Part shown: positions 1-6,468 of the stretch, in pieces
How positions within the stretch are numbered: position 1 is the stretch's first letter
Layout of the letters: every line of letters starts with the position of its first letter
Source: Vulcanimicrobiia bacterium
GTDB taxonomy: Bacteria; Eremiobacterota; Eremiobacteria; Baltobacterales; Baltobacteraceae
Assembly: GCA_024281135.1 (NCBI GenBank)
Contig: JAMXLG010000411.1
Coordinates: 1-6,468, forward strand
DNA length: 6,468 nt
Reading direction: 5' to 3'
Translations under genes and position numbers: made by a program
The notes under the pieces: generated by a model
What the model was told of the DNA's origin: nothing
Databases searched by the model: none
Seen by the model: the letters and a program-made list of their open reading frames with translations, nothing else

Positions 1-443
1 GAGAGATCGGCTGACGCCGGCGCAATCCACTCATCGGTTGCGTAGGCGACGAGAAACATCGCGAAACCGAAGAGCAGCGGGGTGAGTGCAATGCGCCAGA
101 TCGGAATGCCCGATGTTCGCATCGCGATAACTTCGTTGTCGCCCATGATCCGCGCCATCGCGAGCAATCCTGCGAAGAGCGAGGCGAACGGGAACGCGAG
201 CGAAACGGCCGGCGGAACCCGGAATATGACGAAGCGCAGCACCAAAAAGAACGGCGCGTGTTCGTTGATGATGTAATCCGCCGCCGCGAAGAACACGTTG
301 AGCGCCCAAAAGAGCAAGAATGCTGCGAACGCAAAAACGAACGGCCCCGCCATCTCGCGCAGCAGATATCGATCCAAGATCGGGATGCGCCACCCTGCCA
401 CGGCAAGGCGAGGCAGTGGCTGACGTTCGGTGAGCGTCGCCAT
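1..443 (-). CDS. LptF/LptG family lipopolysaccharide-export permease, N-terminal part (partial)
   Basis: Reading the minus strand from ATG at 443 gives 147 complete codons open to the window edge, so the C-terminal part is missing. The product fits the YjgP/YjgQ (LptF/LptG) permease family, inner-membrane subunits of the LptB2FGC transporter that extracts lipopolysaccharide towards the outer membrane. Visible marks are the opening ILDRYLLREMAGPF (residues about 22-35), a first hydrophobic segment at about 34-55, a second at about 68-95, the family motif GDNEVIAMRTSGI (101-113), and a third hydrophobic segment at about 117-135 leading into the periplasmic domain. The start lies 14 bases after the transglycosylase stop, so the two are probably co-transcribed. 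No Shine-Dalgarno sequence is visible before this ATG. A GTG at codon 15 is an alternative start that would keep the LDRY motif. LptF and LptG cannot be told apart from this fragment. Confidence 0.88.
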   Translation of the reverse strand, partial: MATLTERQPLPRLAVAGWRIPILDRYLLREMAGPFVFAFAAFLLFWALNVFFAAADYIINEHAPFFLVLRFVIFRVPPAVSLAFPFASLFAGLLAMARIMGDNEVIAMRTSGIPIWRIALTPLLFGFAMFLVAYATDEWIAPASADL

Positions 444-457
444 GGGCGAAAAGGAAA

Positions 458-931
458 CTAATAGCTCCGGTAAGCGGAGATGACGCGCGTGACGTACGCG
501 CGTGTTTCAGCGTACGGCGGAACCCCGTGATACCGGTCGACGGCTCCCGGTCCGGCGTTATACGCCGCGACCGCTAAGGTCGCGTTCCCGTGATAGCGGT
601 CGAGGAGTGCTTTGAGATAGGCGCTGCCGCACTGCACATTTTCGGTGGCATCGAATGGATTCGCGATGCCGCAACCGGCAGAAGTTCCGGGCATTAGCTG
701 CATGAGCCCCTGAGCTCCGGCGATGCTCACGGCGGAGGGATTACCCGCCGATTCGGCCATCAACACAGCGCGAACGAGGCCGGGAGGGACGCCGTTTGTC
801 TGGGAAGCTTCACTGACGAGGCTCGCGATCTGGTTAGGATATAGGGCGTGCGGCGCGTACGGAAGATAGCCCGCGCTGCCACAGCCATACAGCAGGCTCA
901 GGAGAGCGAATATCCCGAGCAGTCGTCTCAT
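458..931 (-). CDS. Small lytic transglycosylase lipoprotein (SLT domain)
   Basis: A 157-residue protein that probably cleaves peptidoglycan glycan strands to leave 1,6-anhydro-muramyl ends. The N-terminus (MRRLLGIFALLSLLYGC) is a lipoprotein signal with candidate lipidated Cys17. Tyr at the -2 position makes the lipobox slightly unusual. The rest is a bare SLT/lysozyme-like domain: catalytic glutamate Glu60 in the AESAGNP segment, then GAQGLMQLMP (72-81), the NPFDATENVQCG segment (91-102), AYNAGPGAV (123-131) and PYAETRAYV (140-148). There is no LysM or other wall-binding module, so this is a minimal form. Cys87 and Cys101 flank the NPFD loop and could form a periplasmic disulfide (inference). 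An AGGAG-like sequence at about 945-949 lies 13 bases before the ATG, with a closer purine-rich stretch in between. It sits directly upstream of the LptF/LptG-like gene, in an envelope-biogenesis context. Confidence 0.9.
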   Translation of the reverse strand: MRRLLGIFALLSLLYGCGSAGYLPYAPHALYPNQIASLVSEASQTNGVPPGLVRAVLMAESAGNPSAVSIAGAQGLMQLMPGTSAGCGIANPFDATENVQCGSAYLKALLDRYHGNATLAVAAYNAGPGAVDRYHGVPPYAETRAYVTRVISAYRSY

Positions 932-995
932 GTGAACGCCTTTTCTCCTATGGTCGGTAGCGGCCTTTCAGGGCTCGCGCGGAATCTGCCCGTTC
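932..995. promoter_or_regulatory. Divergent intergenic region, transglycosylase / phosphoesterase
   Basis: These 64 bases separate two divergent start codons and must hold, or sit just downstream of, the promoters for both genes. I see no convincing -10/-35 pair on either strand. A candidate ribosome binding site for the minus-strand gene lies at about 944-949. A weak GGAA (981-984) precedes the plus-strand ATG at 996. Confidence 0.35.
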
Positions 996-1928
996 ATGCT
1001 GTTCCCGCTTCGCTTGGCCGCTCTAACGGCAATGGCTCTCATTCTCAACGGAATCAGCCCGGCAGCCGTCCCGCGGTACGACCACATCTTCGTTATCGTC
1101 GATGAAAACAAGGACCTGAACCGGATCGTCGGCCATTCGCCGGCGCCCGCCATTAACGCTATGGCGCTAGAGTACGGCTACGCGAGCCACTACGATGCAG
1201 TCGCTCACCCGAGCGAGCCCAACTATGTTGCGCTCGTCGGGGGCAGCACATTCGGAATTCACGACGATGGGCCGTTTACGAAAAATGCCGTCGACGCGCC
1301 GAGCCTCGCCGCGCAGCTCGACGCTGCGCACCTTACGTGGAAGGGCTACTACGAGGACATTCGGGAACCCGGATCGCTTGCGACAACCTCCGGGCTCTAC
1401 GCGAGCAAGCACTCCGGGTTTCTCAACTTCACCGGCGTACAGAACGATCCGCAGCGTGCCGAGCATCTCGTCGGCTTCGATCAATTCGAACGCGATGCGG
1501 CGACCAATCGTCTGCCGAACTTTGCGTTGATCGTGCCGAATCTTTGCAATGACATGCACGGCGCGTGGGGCAGCAATGTTTCGTCGGACTGTTGGCCCAC
1601 CAACACGTCGGCGCTCATCGCGCGAGGCGACGCTGCTTTCAAGACTATCGTCGATCGATTGATGGCAACGCCGGTTTGGAAAAGCAAACAAAACGTCGCG
1701 ATCGTCCTCGTGTACGACGAAGACGATAGCGGCGGAACCGAAGGCGGAGGCGGTCGCGTTCCCGCGATCGTGATGACCAATCACGGTCCGCGCAAACTCG
1801 TCGACGCGACGCCGTACACGCACTACTCGCTCTTACGAACGATCGAAGATGCTTTCGGCTTGACTCCGCTCGCGCATGCTGCGGAAGCTACGCCAATGAC
1901 GCCTTTGTTTTCGACACCAACGAATTGA
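996..1928 (+). CDS. Secreted phosphoesterase, SapM/AcpA-like (phosphoesterase family PF04185)
   Basis: A 310-residue protein with an N-terminal signal peptide (about residues 1-24, ending near SPAA), so export is expected. The mature part follows the short acid-phosphatase branch of the phosphoesterase family, which includes Francisella AcpA, mycobacterial SapM and phospholipases C. These enzymes hydrolyse phosphate esters with a metal centre. Motifs in order: DHIFVIVDENKD (29-40) with the metal-binding Glu37-Asn38 pair; HPSEPNYVALVGGS (71-84), where Ser73 is a candidate nucleophile by family analogy; TWKGYYED (114-121); ASKHSGFLNF (136-145); LPNFALIVPNLCNDMH (173-188); VYDEDD (239-244), a likely second metal-binding cluster; and THYSLLRTIEDAFGL (275-289). 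All expected blocks are present, so it looks intact. Only two cysteines (184 and 199) occur in the mature chain. The substrate (phospholipid, phosphoinositide or small phosphomonoester) cannot be told from sequence. The last 41 bases overlap the end of ackA on the other strand. Confidence 0.87.
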   Translation: MLFPLRLAALTAMALILNGISPAAVPRYDHIFVIVDENKDLNRIVGHSPAPAINAMALEYGYASHYDAVAHPSEPNYVALVGGSTFGIHDDGPFTKNAVDAPSLAAQLDAAHLTWKGYYEDIREPGSLATTSGLYASKHSGFLNFTGVQNDPQRAEHLVGFDQFERDAATNRLPNFALIVPNLCNDMHGAWGSNVSSDCWPTNTSALIARGDAAFKTIVDRLMATPVWKSKQNVAIVLVYDEDDSGGTEGGGGRVPAIVMTNHGPRKLVDATPYTHYSLLRTIEDAFGLTPLAHAAEATPMTPLFSTPTN

Positions 1929-2910
1929 CGTGACGGGAAATCGAGAGCCCTTCGTCAGTCGGAATCGTCCGGACGTCGACCGTTCCGAGGTACCGCAAGC
2001 CGCTCGAGATCCCGTCACGTATCTCGCCACTGTTTTCTCCGATGCCGCCGGTAAAGACGAGCGTATCCAAGCCGCCCAAAACCGACACTAGCGCGCCGAT
2101 GTGCTTGCGCGCGATGTAGATGAAAAGATCGACCGCGAGTGCAGCGCGTGCGTCGGTTGCCTGTCGCTCGAGGAGCATCCGCATATCCGAAGCAGAACCG
2201 GAGACGCCGAGCAATCCGCTGCGGTTTGTTATAAGATCGCGCAACGTCGCTGCGTCATAGCCGAGTTCACTTGCGGCATAGAGTAAAACACCGGGATCCA
2301 AATCGCCGGGACGCGTGCCCATCATGATCCCGCCGAGCGGTGAAAATCCCATCGACGTATCGAGCGGGTTGCCGTCTAGAACAGCGGTAACGCTTGCACC
2401 GTTCCCTAGATGCGCGATCACCGTCTTTCCACTCTCACCGAGAACGGAGACAATGTATTCGCAAGAGAGTCCGTGAAAGCCGAAACGCCGGATGCCGCGA
2501 AACTCGTCGCCGAGAGGGTAGGCCTTCGCAATCTCCGGCATGCGGCTGCAGAATGCGGTATCGTAACACAGCACGTGCGGAACGCTCGGAAAATGGCGCT
2601 GCGCGATTGCGACCGCGTCGAGTTCCGGACGTAAGTGAAGCGCGTCGTATGGAACCAGTTCTTCCATTTCCGCGAGCAGTTTTTCCCTGACGAGTTCCGG
2701 CTCGGTGTGCGATGTGCCGCCGAAGACAATGCGATGTCCGACCGCATCGATGGGGGTGCCGTCTCGCTCGAGCGCTTGCGAAAACGCGTCGAGTTCCGTA
2801 GTTTGATCGCTGATAGCCACGGTTGCAGACCCGTGCCGGCGCTCTGCCGGCATCTCGTACACCAACAGCTTGAGTGACGACGAGCCACCGTTGACGGTGA
2901 GAACATTCAT
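1888..2910 (-). CDS. ackA: Acetate kinase, short form
   Basis: Catalyses acetyl phosphate + ADP to acetate + ATP in the cytoplasm. I place the start at ATG 2910, giving 340 residues, because this ATG begins directly with the conserved [15 protein letters not shown] further-upstream ATG would add ten unconserved residues inside xfp. Motifs of the acetokinase/ASKHA fold: NGGSSSLK (7-14), GHRIVFGG (58-65) with Arg60, YDTAF (116-120) with Asp117, GIRRFGFHG (139-147) with His146, AHLGNGASV (166-174), [23 protein letters not shown] (184-206) with Arg200, [14 protein letters not shown] (231-244), FTGGIGEN (286-293) and IPTDE (316-320) with Glu320. Family members are usually about 400 residues. About 30 are missing between the NGGSSSLK and GHRIV motifs and about 24 before IPTDE, yet every catalytic block remains. 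Cys121 stands where DTAF is commonly followed by His, and Gly321 replaces the second Glu of the usual EE pair. The ATGA overlap with xfp (2907-2910) suggests translational coupling. No Shine-Dalgarno is visible. Confidence 0.93.
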   Translation of the reverse strand: MNVLTVNGGSSSLKLLVYEMPAERRHGSATVAISDQTTELDAFSQALERDGTPIDAVGHRIVFGGTSHTEPELVREKLLAEMEELVPYDALHLRPELDAVAIAQRHFPSVPHVLCYDTAFCSRMPEIAKAYPLGDEFRGIRRFGFHGLSCEYIVSVLGESGKTVIAHLGNGASVTAVLDGNPLDTSMGFSPLGGIMMGTRPGDLDPGVLLYAASELGYDAATLRDLITNRSGLLGVSGSASDMRMLLERQATDARAALAVDLFIYIARKHIGALVSVLGGLDTLVFTGGIGENSGEIRDGISSGLRYLGTVDVRTIPTDEGLSISRHVNSLVSKTKASLA

Positions 2911-5264
2911 TGTGCGGTAACGCCCGCGGGCCACTTCCAAGACTTGATGTCGGGCAAATCATCGCCGTATTGCTCGATGTAGCGCTTGTGCTCGACGAGC
3001 TTGTCGGCGACGTACTGCTTCAAGTGCGCTCCGCGGTCGCGCAGCCGGGGAACGCGATCGATCACATCGCCGGCCAGATGAAGGCGATCGAGTTTATTGC
3101 GTACGGTCATGTCGAACGGGGTTGTCGTCGTTCCCTCTTCGATGTACCCGCGCACGTGAAGATTGTCGTGATTCGTGCGTTTGTAAGTGAGACGGTGAAT
3201 CAGCCACGGATACCCATGGAAGGCAAAAATAATCGGGCGATCCGGAGTGAATATCGAATCGAAGTCGGCATCGGAGAACCCGTGCGGATGGTCGGTTTGC
3301 ATCTGCAGGGTCATGAGATCGACGACGTTGACAACACGCAATTTGATATCGGGAATGTGCGTGCGCAGAAGGTCAACGGCGGCCAACGTTTCGTGGGTCG
3401 GCACGTCGCCTGCGCACGCCATCACGGCATCCGGCTCAGAATCTTCGTCGTTACTCGCCCACGTCCAGATGCCGGCTCCTTGCGTGCAATGCCTGATCGC
3501 GGCATCCATGTCGAGCCACTGGAGTTCGGGCTGCTTGCCGGCAACGATCACATTGACATAATTGCGGCTGCGAAGGCAGTGGTCCGCGACGGAGAGCAAT
3601 GTGTTGGCATCAGGCGGAAGATAGACGCGCACGAGGTGCGATTTCTTATTAAGCACGACATCGAGGAAACCCGGGTCCTGATGGCTGAAGCCGTTGTGGT
3701 CCTGACGCCATACGTGCGATGTCAACAGGTAGTTGAGCGAAGCGATGGGGCGGCGCCACGAAATTTCACGGATGGCCTCGAGCCACTTCGCGTGCTGGTT
3801 GAACATCGAGTCGACGATGTGGATGAACGCTTCATAACACGAGAAGAAGCCGTGGCGCCCGGTCAGGAGATAGCCTTCGAGCCATCCTTCGCAGAGATGT
3901 TCGCTCAAGACTTCGATCACGCGCCCATCGGGCGCGATGTGATCGTCGGTGGGAAGAATCTCTGCGACGGATGCCCGGTTCGTTACTTCGAAGAGTGCGT
4001 CAAGCCGATTTGAAGCGGTCTCGTCCGGACCGAATACGCGGAAGCATTCCATGTTGTCCCGCATCACGTCGCGCAAGAACTCCCCAAGAATACGCGTCGA
4101 TTCCGCGATGCTTGTTCCCGGCTCACGAACCTCGAGCGCGTACCGAGTGAAGTCCGGCATTTTGAGCGAGCGAAGTACTTGCCCCCCGTTTGCGTTTGGA
4201 TTTGCTGACATCCGAAGATCGCCGCTCGGTGCAACTGCTGCGACTTCGTGACGTACTGCACCGCGTTCGTCGAAGAGTTCTTCCGGCTGGTAGCTGCGCA
4301 TCCACGACTCGAGAAGCCGCAAGTGTTCGGGGTTCTCGCGCACGTTCGCGATAGGAATCTGGTGCGCGCGGAATGTTCCCTCGATTTGAACGCCGTCGAC
4401 AACCCGCGGTCCCGTCCACCCTTTGGGCGTACGCAGAACGATCAGCGGCCAGCGTGGCCTCGCAGGATCATTTGCGCTTCGAGCGTGCGATTGAATTCGC
4501 GCGATTTCGGCAAGCGTCGCATCGAGCACGTTCGCCATTTGTTCGTGCACGCGCATCGGATCGTCGCCTGCGACGATCACGGGTGCATAGCCGTAGCCTT
4601 CGAAGAGTGCGAGCAGTTCGCGTTCCGGAATGCGAGCAAGCACCGTCGGGCCGGCGATTTTGTAGCCGTTGAGATGCAGAATCGGAAGCACCGCGCCGTC
4701 TCGCACAGGATCGAGAAATTTATTTGAATGCCAGCTCGTGGCAAGCGCGCCCGTTTCTGCTTCGCCGTCGCCGACAACGCACACGGCGAGAAGGTCGGGA
4801 TTGTCGAGAACGGCACCGTACGCATGTGCAATTGAATAACCCAGCTCACCGCCTTCGTTGATGGAACCCGGTGTGTCGGGCGACGCGTGACTCGGTATGC
4901 CGCCGGGAAACGAAAACTGCTTGAAAAGCCGGCGCATGCCGTCTTCATCCTGTGAAACGGCGGGATAGCGTTCGCTATACGTACCTTCGAGATACGCATT
5001 TGCCACGACACCCGGGCCGCCATGCCCCGGACCGCAGACGAAAATGGCGTTGATGCCGTCGCGTTTGATCGCACGGTTCATATGCGCGTAGATGAAATTC
5101 AGTCCGGGCGTTGTGCCCCAGTGTCCGAGCAGGCGCGGCTTGATGTGATCCGCGCGGAGCGGTTCGCGCAACAATGGATTGTCGAGCAAATAGATTTGAC
5201 CGACGGAGAGATAGTTTGCTGCGCGCCAATATCGATCGATGTCGCGAAGTTCTTCGTTCGTCAT
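2907..5264 (-). CDS. xfp: Phosphoketolase (xylulose-5-phosphate / fructose-6-phosphate)
   Basis: A 785-residue thiamine-diphosphate enzyme that cleaves xylulose-5-phosphate, and often fructose-6-phosphate, with inorganic phosphate to acetyl phosphate plus glyceraldehyde-3-phosphate or erythrose-4-phosphate. Length and three-domain order match the family: N-terminal domain to about residue 370, middle domain about 375-555, C-terminal domain about 575-777. Visible active-site blocks are GHWGT (His48), GPGHGGPG (His81), [21 protein letters not shown] (124-144, His126), the diphosphate/Mg motif GDGEAETG (165-172) with Asn181, AHQIP (His301), [10 protein letters not shown] (411-420), CYEAF (Glu478) and [13 protein letters not shown] (520-532, His523). 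The C-terminal half keeps DHPHGFSD (658-665), [17 protein letters not shown] (680-696) and [14 protein letters not shown] (706-719). Start at ATG 5264 gives the usual short lead before [15 protein letters not shown]. No Shine-Dalgarno is visible upstream. It is the first gene of a two-gene operon with ackA, and substrate preference cannot be decided from sequence. Confidence 0.97.
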   Translation of the reverse strand: MTNEELRDIDRYWRAANYLSVGQIYLLDNPLLREPLRADHIKPRLLGHWGTTPGLNFIYAHMNRAIKRDGINAIFVCGPGHGGPGVVANAYLEGTYSERYPAVSQDEDGMRRLFKQFSFPGGIPSHASPDTPGSINEGGELGYSIAHAYGAVLDNPDLLAVCVVGDGEAETGALATSWHSNKFLDPVRDGAVLPILHLNGYKIAGPTVLARIPERELLALFEGYGYAPVIVAGDDPMRVHEQMANVLDATLAEIARIQSHARSANDPARPRWPLIVLRTPKGWTGPRVVDGVQIEGTFRAHQIPIANVRENPEHLRLLESWMRSYQPEELFDERGAVRHEVAAVAPSGDLRMSANPNANGGQVLRSLKMPDFTRYALEVREPGTSIAESTRILGEFLRDVMRDNMECFRVFGPDETASNRLDALFEVTNRASVAEILPTDDHIAPDGRVIEVLSEHLCEGWLEGYLLTGRHGFFSCYEAFIHIVDSMFNQHAKWLEAIREISWRRPIASLNYLLTSHVWRQDHNGFSHQDPGFLDVVLNKKSHLVRVYLPPDANTLLSVADHCLRSRNYVNVIVAGKQPELQWLDMDAAIRHCTQGAGIWTWASNDEDSEPDAVMACAGDVPTHETLAAVDLLRTHIPDIKLRVVNVVDLMTLQMQTDHPHGFSDADFDSIFTPDRPIIFAFHGYPWLIHRLTYKRTNHDNLHVRGYIEEGTTTTPFDMTVRNKLDRLHLAGDVIDRVPRLRDRGAHLKQYVADKLVEHKRYIEQYGDDLPDIKSWKWPAGVTAQ

Positions 5265-5361
5265 GACGTGGCAGATGGTCGCAGTTCGCGCTGAACCGCT
5301 GTGGAACGACCGAAGAAGGGACGTTCTCGCGCTATTCTTACGAGTGACCTAGGATCGACGC
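5265..5361. promoter_or_regulatory. Divergent intergenic region between xfp-ackA and the SRPBCC-like pair
   Basis: These 97 bases separate the starts of xfp (minus) and the first SRPBCC-like gene (plus), so promoters for both two-gene units most likely lie here. TATTCT at 5333-5338 resembles a -10 box on the plus strand, but no good -35 sits at the right distance, so I do not call a promoter. AGGA at 5351-5354, 7 bases before ATG 5362, is a good ribosome binding site. A 5-base inverted repeat (GAACG 5304-5308, CGTTC 5322-5326) is too short to call an operator. Confidence 0.4.
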
Positions 5362-5844
5362 ATGTCCACCCTTTTCCACCGCCGCTACCTAGCATGTCCC
5401 TACGATCGCGCCCGTCGCGCACTTGAAGAAACACTCCACGATTTGGCTGCAACCGGCCGCCCCGTCACACAAACCCTCCGTATGCCGCTTCACGGCGACA
5501 GCGATGGTCCCGGCGTTGAAAAAGACGTCGCTGTGACGTACGGCGTCGGCCAGGATCCGCTTCATTTCGATCAACCGTGGACTGTGCAATGGAAGCCGAC
5601 GAACGGTGGTCCGTTCCCTGAATTCAACGGCACGCTAACAGTGCGCGCGGACGAAGATTACACGACGTGCGCGCTGGAATTGCGTGGCACGTATGAGCCG
5701 CCGCTTGGCGTGCCCGGCGCAATGTTCGACACCGTTCTCGGGTCGCGAATTGCCTCGTCAACGGCGCGAGAATTTTTGAAAGAAATGGCGACGCGCATCG
5801 AGTCGCGCTATCGCGAGGAAGAAAAAGCGAAAGCAACGCGGTGA
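5362..5844 (+). CDS. Probable SRPBCC/START-like protein, first of a tandem paralogous pair
   Basis: A 160-residue soluble protein with no signal peptide or membrane segment. Start ATG 5362 has an AGGA ribosome binding site 7 bases upstream. I do not recognise a named gene. The pattern resembles SRPBCC/START-like ligand-binding folds: an early helix (about 14-31), strand-rich middle including WTVQWKP (73-79), then FPEFNGTLTV (85-94), LELRGTYEPP (105-114), a glycine/proline turn with FDTVLGSRIA (122-131), and a long C-terminal helix (about 132-156) ending in charged residues. The downstream gene repeats this layout, especially FPxFNGTLxV, L-x-GTYEPP and the FL-containing final helix, so the two are paralogues. 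Such folds bind hydrophobic ligands or lipids, but no ligand or catalytic residue can be named here. The TGA stop overlaps the next gene's GTG start. Divergence from xfp suggests possible shared regulation (inference). Confidence 0.75.
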   Translation: MSTLFHRRYLACPYDRARRALEETLHDLAATGRPVTQTLRMPLHGDSDGPGVEKDVAVTYGVGQDPLHFDQPWTVQWKPTNGGPFPEFNGTLTVRADEDYTTCALELRGTYEPPLGVPGAMFDTVLGSRIASSTAREFLKEMATRIESRYREEEKAKATR

Positions 5845-6335
5845 GCGGTACACCGGTTGAGTTGTACGTGCGTCTGGAGTTGCCGCCCGTTACGGTGCGC
5901 GACGCGGTGATGCATGTCATGCACTCGATCGGCGAACACGACGAGCCCTATCGCAACATTACGCTTGCGATCGATTTGAGCGGTCCCGCAAACGCGCAGG
6001 TTCGCGTACCAATCGAGACGACTGTTGTTAATCGCCCCGGTCGTTGGGAAACCGGCCTTCATCTCGAAGCAAAAGAACACGAGCGCCTGTTCCCAAAATT
6101 CAACGGAACGCTCTCGGTCACACCCGATGGCGGTAATGAGTCCGAACTGTGGCTGCAAGGAACGTACGAACCGCCCGGCGGTCTTATCGGGAAAGGGTTG
6201 GACGCCACCGTGTTCCACGGCGTTGCAGAGAACAGCTTAAAAGAATTTCTGTCTTGGCTTGCCGGAGAGGTAAAGGCCGAGGTCGATCGCGCAGAGCGCG
6301 AACGGCTCAATCAGGCGCGCCGCTATCACGGATAA
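5841..6335 (+). CDS. Probable SRPBCC/START-like protein, second of a tandem paralogous pair
   Basis: A 164-residue protein starting at GTG 5841, whose GTGA overlaps the TGA stop of the upstream paralogue, suggesting translational coupling. No good Shine-Dalgarno lies close by. Like its neighbour it has a helix near the N-terminus (about 17-32), beta-rich middle, LFPKFNGTLSV (83-93), LWLQGTYEPPGGLIGKGLD (103-121) and a long C-terminal helix (about 128-160) that is strongly charged (KAEVDRAERER). Identity between the two looks high only over the FNGTL-to-GTYEPP region and weak in the first 50 residues, so the duplication is old and the partners have probably specialised. Two small single-domain proteins made together could form a heterodimer, but this is inference. 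Fold assignment rests on motif layout and secondary-structure pattern. Function unknown. The last 10 bases overlap the end of the convergent downstream gene. Confidence 0.73.
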   Translation: MSGTPVELYVRLELPPVTVRDAVMHVMHSIGEHDEPYRNITLAIDLSGPANAQVRVPIETTVVNRPGRWETGLHLEAKEHERLFPKFNGTLSVTPDGGNESELWLQGTYEPPGGLIGKGLDATVFHGVAENSLKEFLSWLAGEVKAEVDRAERERLNQARRYHG

Positions 6336-6468
6336 ACGGGCTCAAGCGGGAGCGAGACCGTCACGAGATTTCCGCCGTTACCCTCCTGAGTGTCGATACG
6401 CGCCTCTCCACCGATGGTCCGAAGCATCTTGCTCAGTACTTCCAGGTCGGCGTTGGCGTCAGGGTCTT
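6326..6468 (-). CDS. C-terminal end of a probable histidine kinase (HATPase domain), partial
   Basis: On the minus strand an open frame enters from the window edge and stops with TGA at 6328-6326, giving the last 46 residues of a protein. The segment DLEVLSKMLRTIGGEARIDT followed by QEGNGGNLVTVSLPLEP matches the end of GHKL ATPase domains in sensor histidine kinases: a helix, then a conserved GGE turn and strand (commonly GGxIxVxS), then an E-G-x-G glycine turn and a final strand ending in LP. The catalytic His, N box and G1 box lie outside the window, so an anti-sigma factor kinase or another GHKL ATPase remains possible. It converges on the SRPBCC-like pair with a 10-base tail-to-tail overlap. 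Confidence 0.65.
   Translation of the reverse strand, partial: DPDANADLEVLSKMLRTIGGEARIDTQEGNGGNLVTVSLPLEPVYP

Noticed and set aside
31..393. A 120-codon minus-strand open frame at the left edge.
   Set aside because: It is a different frame of the LptF/LptG-like gene. The frame from 443 gives clear permease motifs and hydrophobic segments, and this one does not.
1167..1823. A 218-codon minus-strand open frame within the phosphoesterase gene.
   Set aside because: The opposite strand encodes all the family motifs of the phosphoesterase. The antisense translation is rich in Arg and Val and shows no recognisable pattern.
1928..2020. An 11-base perfect inverted repeat (1928-1938 and 2010-2020), considered as a terminator or operator.
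   Set aside because: The arms are 71 bases apart and both fall in conserved ackA codons (near ISRHVN and IRDGI), with no following T-run. Chance within coding sequence is more likely.
1888..2910. The short acetate kinase considered as a truncated or frameshifted pseudogene.
   Set aside because: The frame is continuous and both the first motif (NGGSSSLK) and the last (IPTDE) are present. The length difference comes from two internal shortenings.
2910..4013. A 367-codon open frame on the plus strand, antisense to xfp.
   Set aside because: It lies wholly within the well-supported phosphoketolase gene. Its translation shows no domain motif, and long antisense frames are expected opposite GC-rich coding sequence.
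5304..5326. A 5-base inverted repeat, GAACG/CGTTC, in the divergent region, considered as a regulator site.
   Set aside because: Too short, imperfectly extended and unsupported by a second copy or a recognisable promoter.

Overview
The window is a compact stretch of bacterial chromosome, GC-rich by eye, with eight protein-coding genes (two cut by the window edges). I see no RNA gene, mobile element, CRISPR array or long repeat. A LptF/LptG-type permease and a lipoprotein transglycosylase point to a Gram-negative-type (diderm) envelope. I cannot name the phylum. An uncultivated soil lineage such as Eremiobacterota or Acidobacteria would fit, but that is only a guess.

Layout: (1) 1-931, minus strand: a small lytic transglycosylase lipoprotein (458-931) followed by the start of an LptF/LptG lipopolysaccharide-export permease (443 down to 1, partial). 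This is an envelope pair separated by 14 bases. (2) 996-1928, plus strand: a secreted SapM/AcpA-like phosphoesterase, divergent from the transglycosylase across 64 bases. (3) 1888-5264, minus strand: a phosphoketolase (xfp) and a short acetate kinase (ackA) joined by a 4-base ATGA overlap. The end of ackA overlaps the end of the phosphoesterase by 41 bases. (4) 5362-6335, plus strand: two tandem paralogues of about 160 residues, probably SRPBCC/START-like, joined by a GTGA overlap and divergent from xfp across 97 bases. (5) 6326-6468, minus strand: the last 46 residues of a probable histidine-kinase-type ATPase, overlapping the second paralogue by 10 bases.

Function: the clearest unit is xfp-ackA. 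Phosphoketolase cleaves xylulose-5-phosphate or fructose-6-phosphate with inorganic phosphate to acetyl phosphate. Acetate kinase then turns acetyl phosphate plus ADP into acetate and ATP. Together they form a short route from sugar phosphates to ATP that needs no redox step. The divergent paralogue pair shares its upstream region with this unit and could be co-regulated, but its function is unknown. The envelope genes look like an independent neighbourhood.

The best candidates for something undescribed are the tandem SRPBCC-like pair next to xfp-ackA and the unusually short acetate kinase. I see no convincing evidence of a wholly new multi-gene system.
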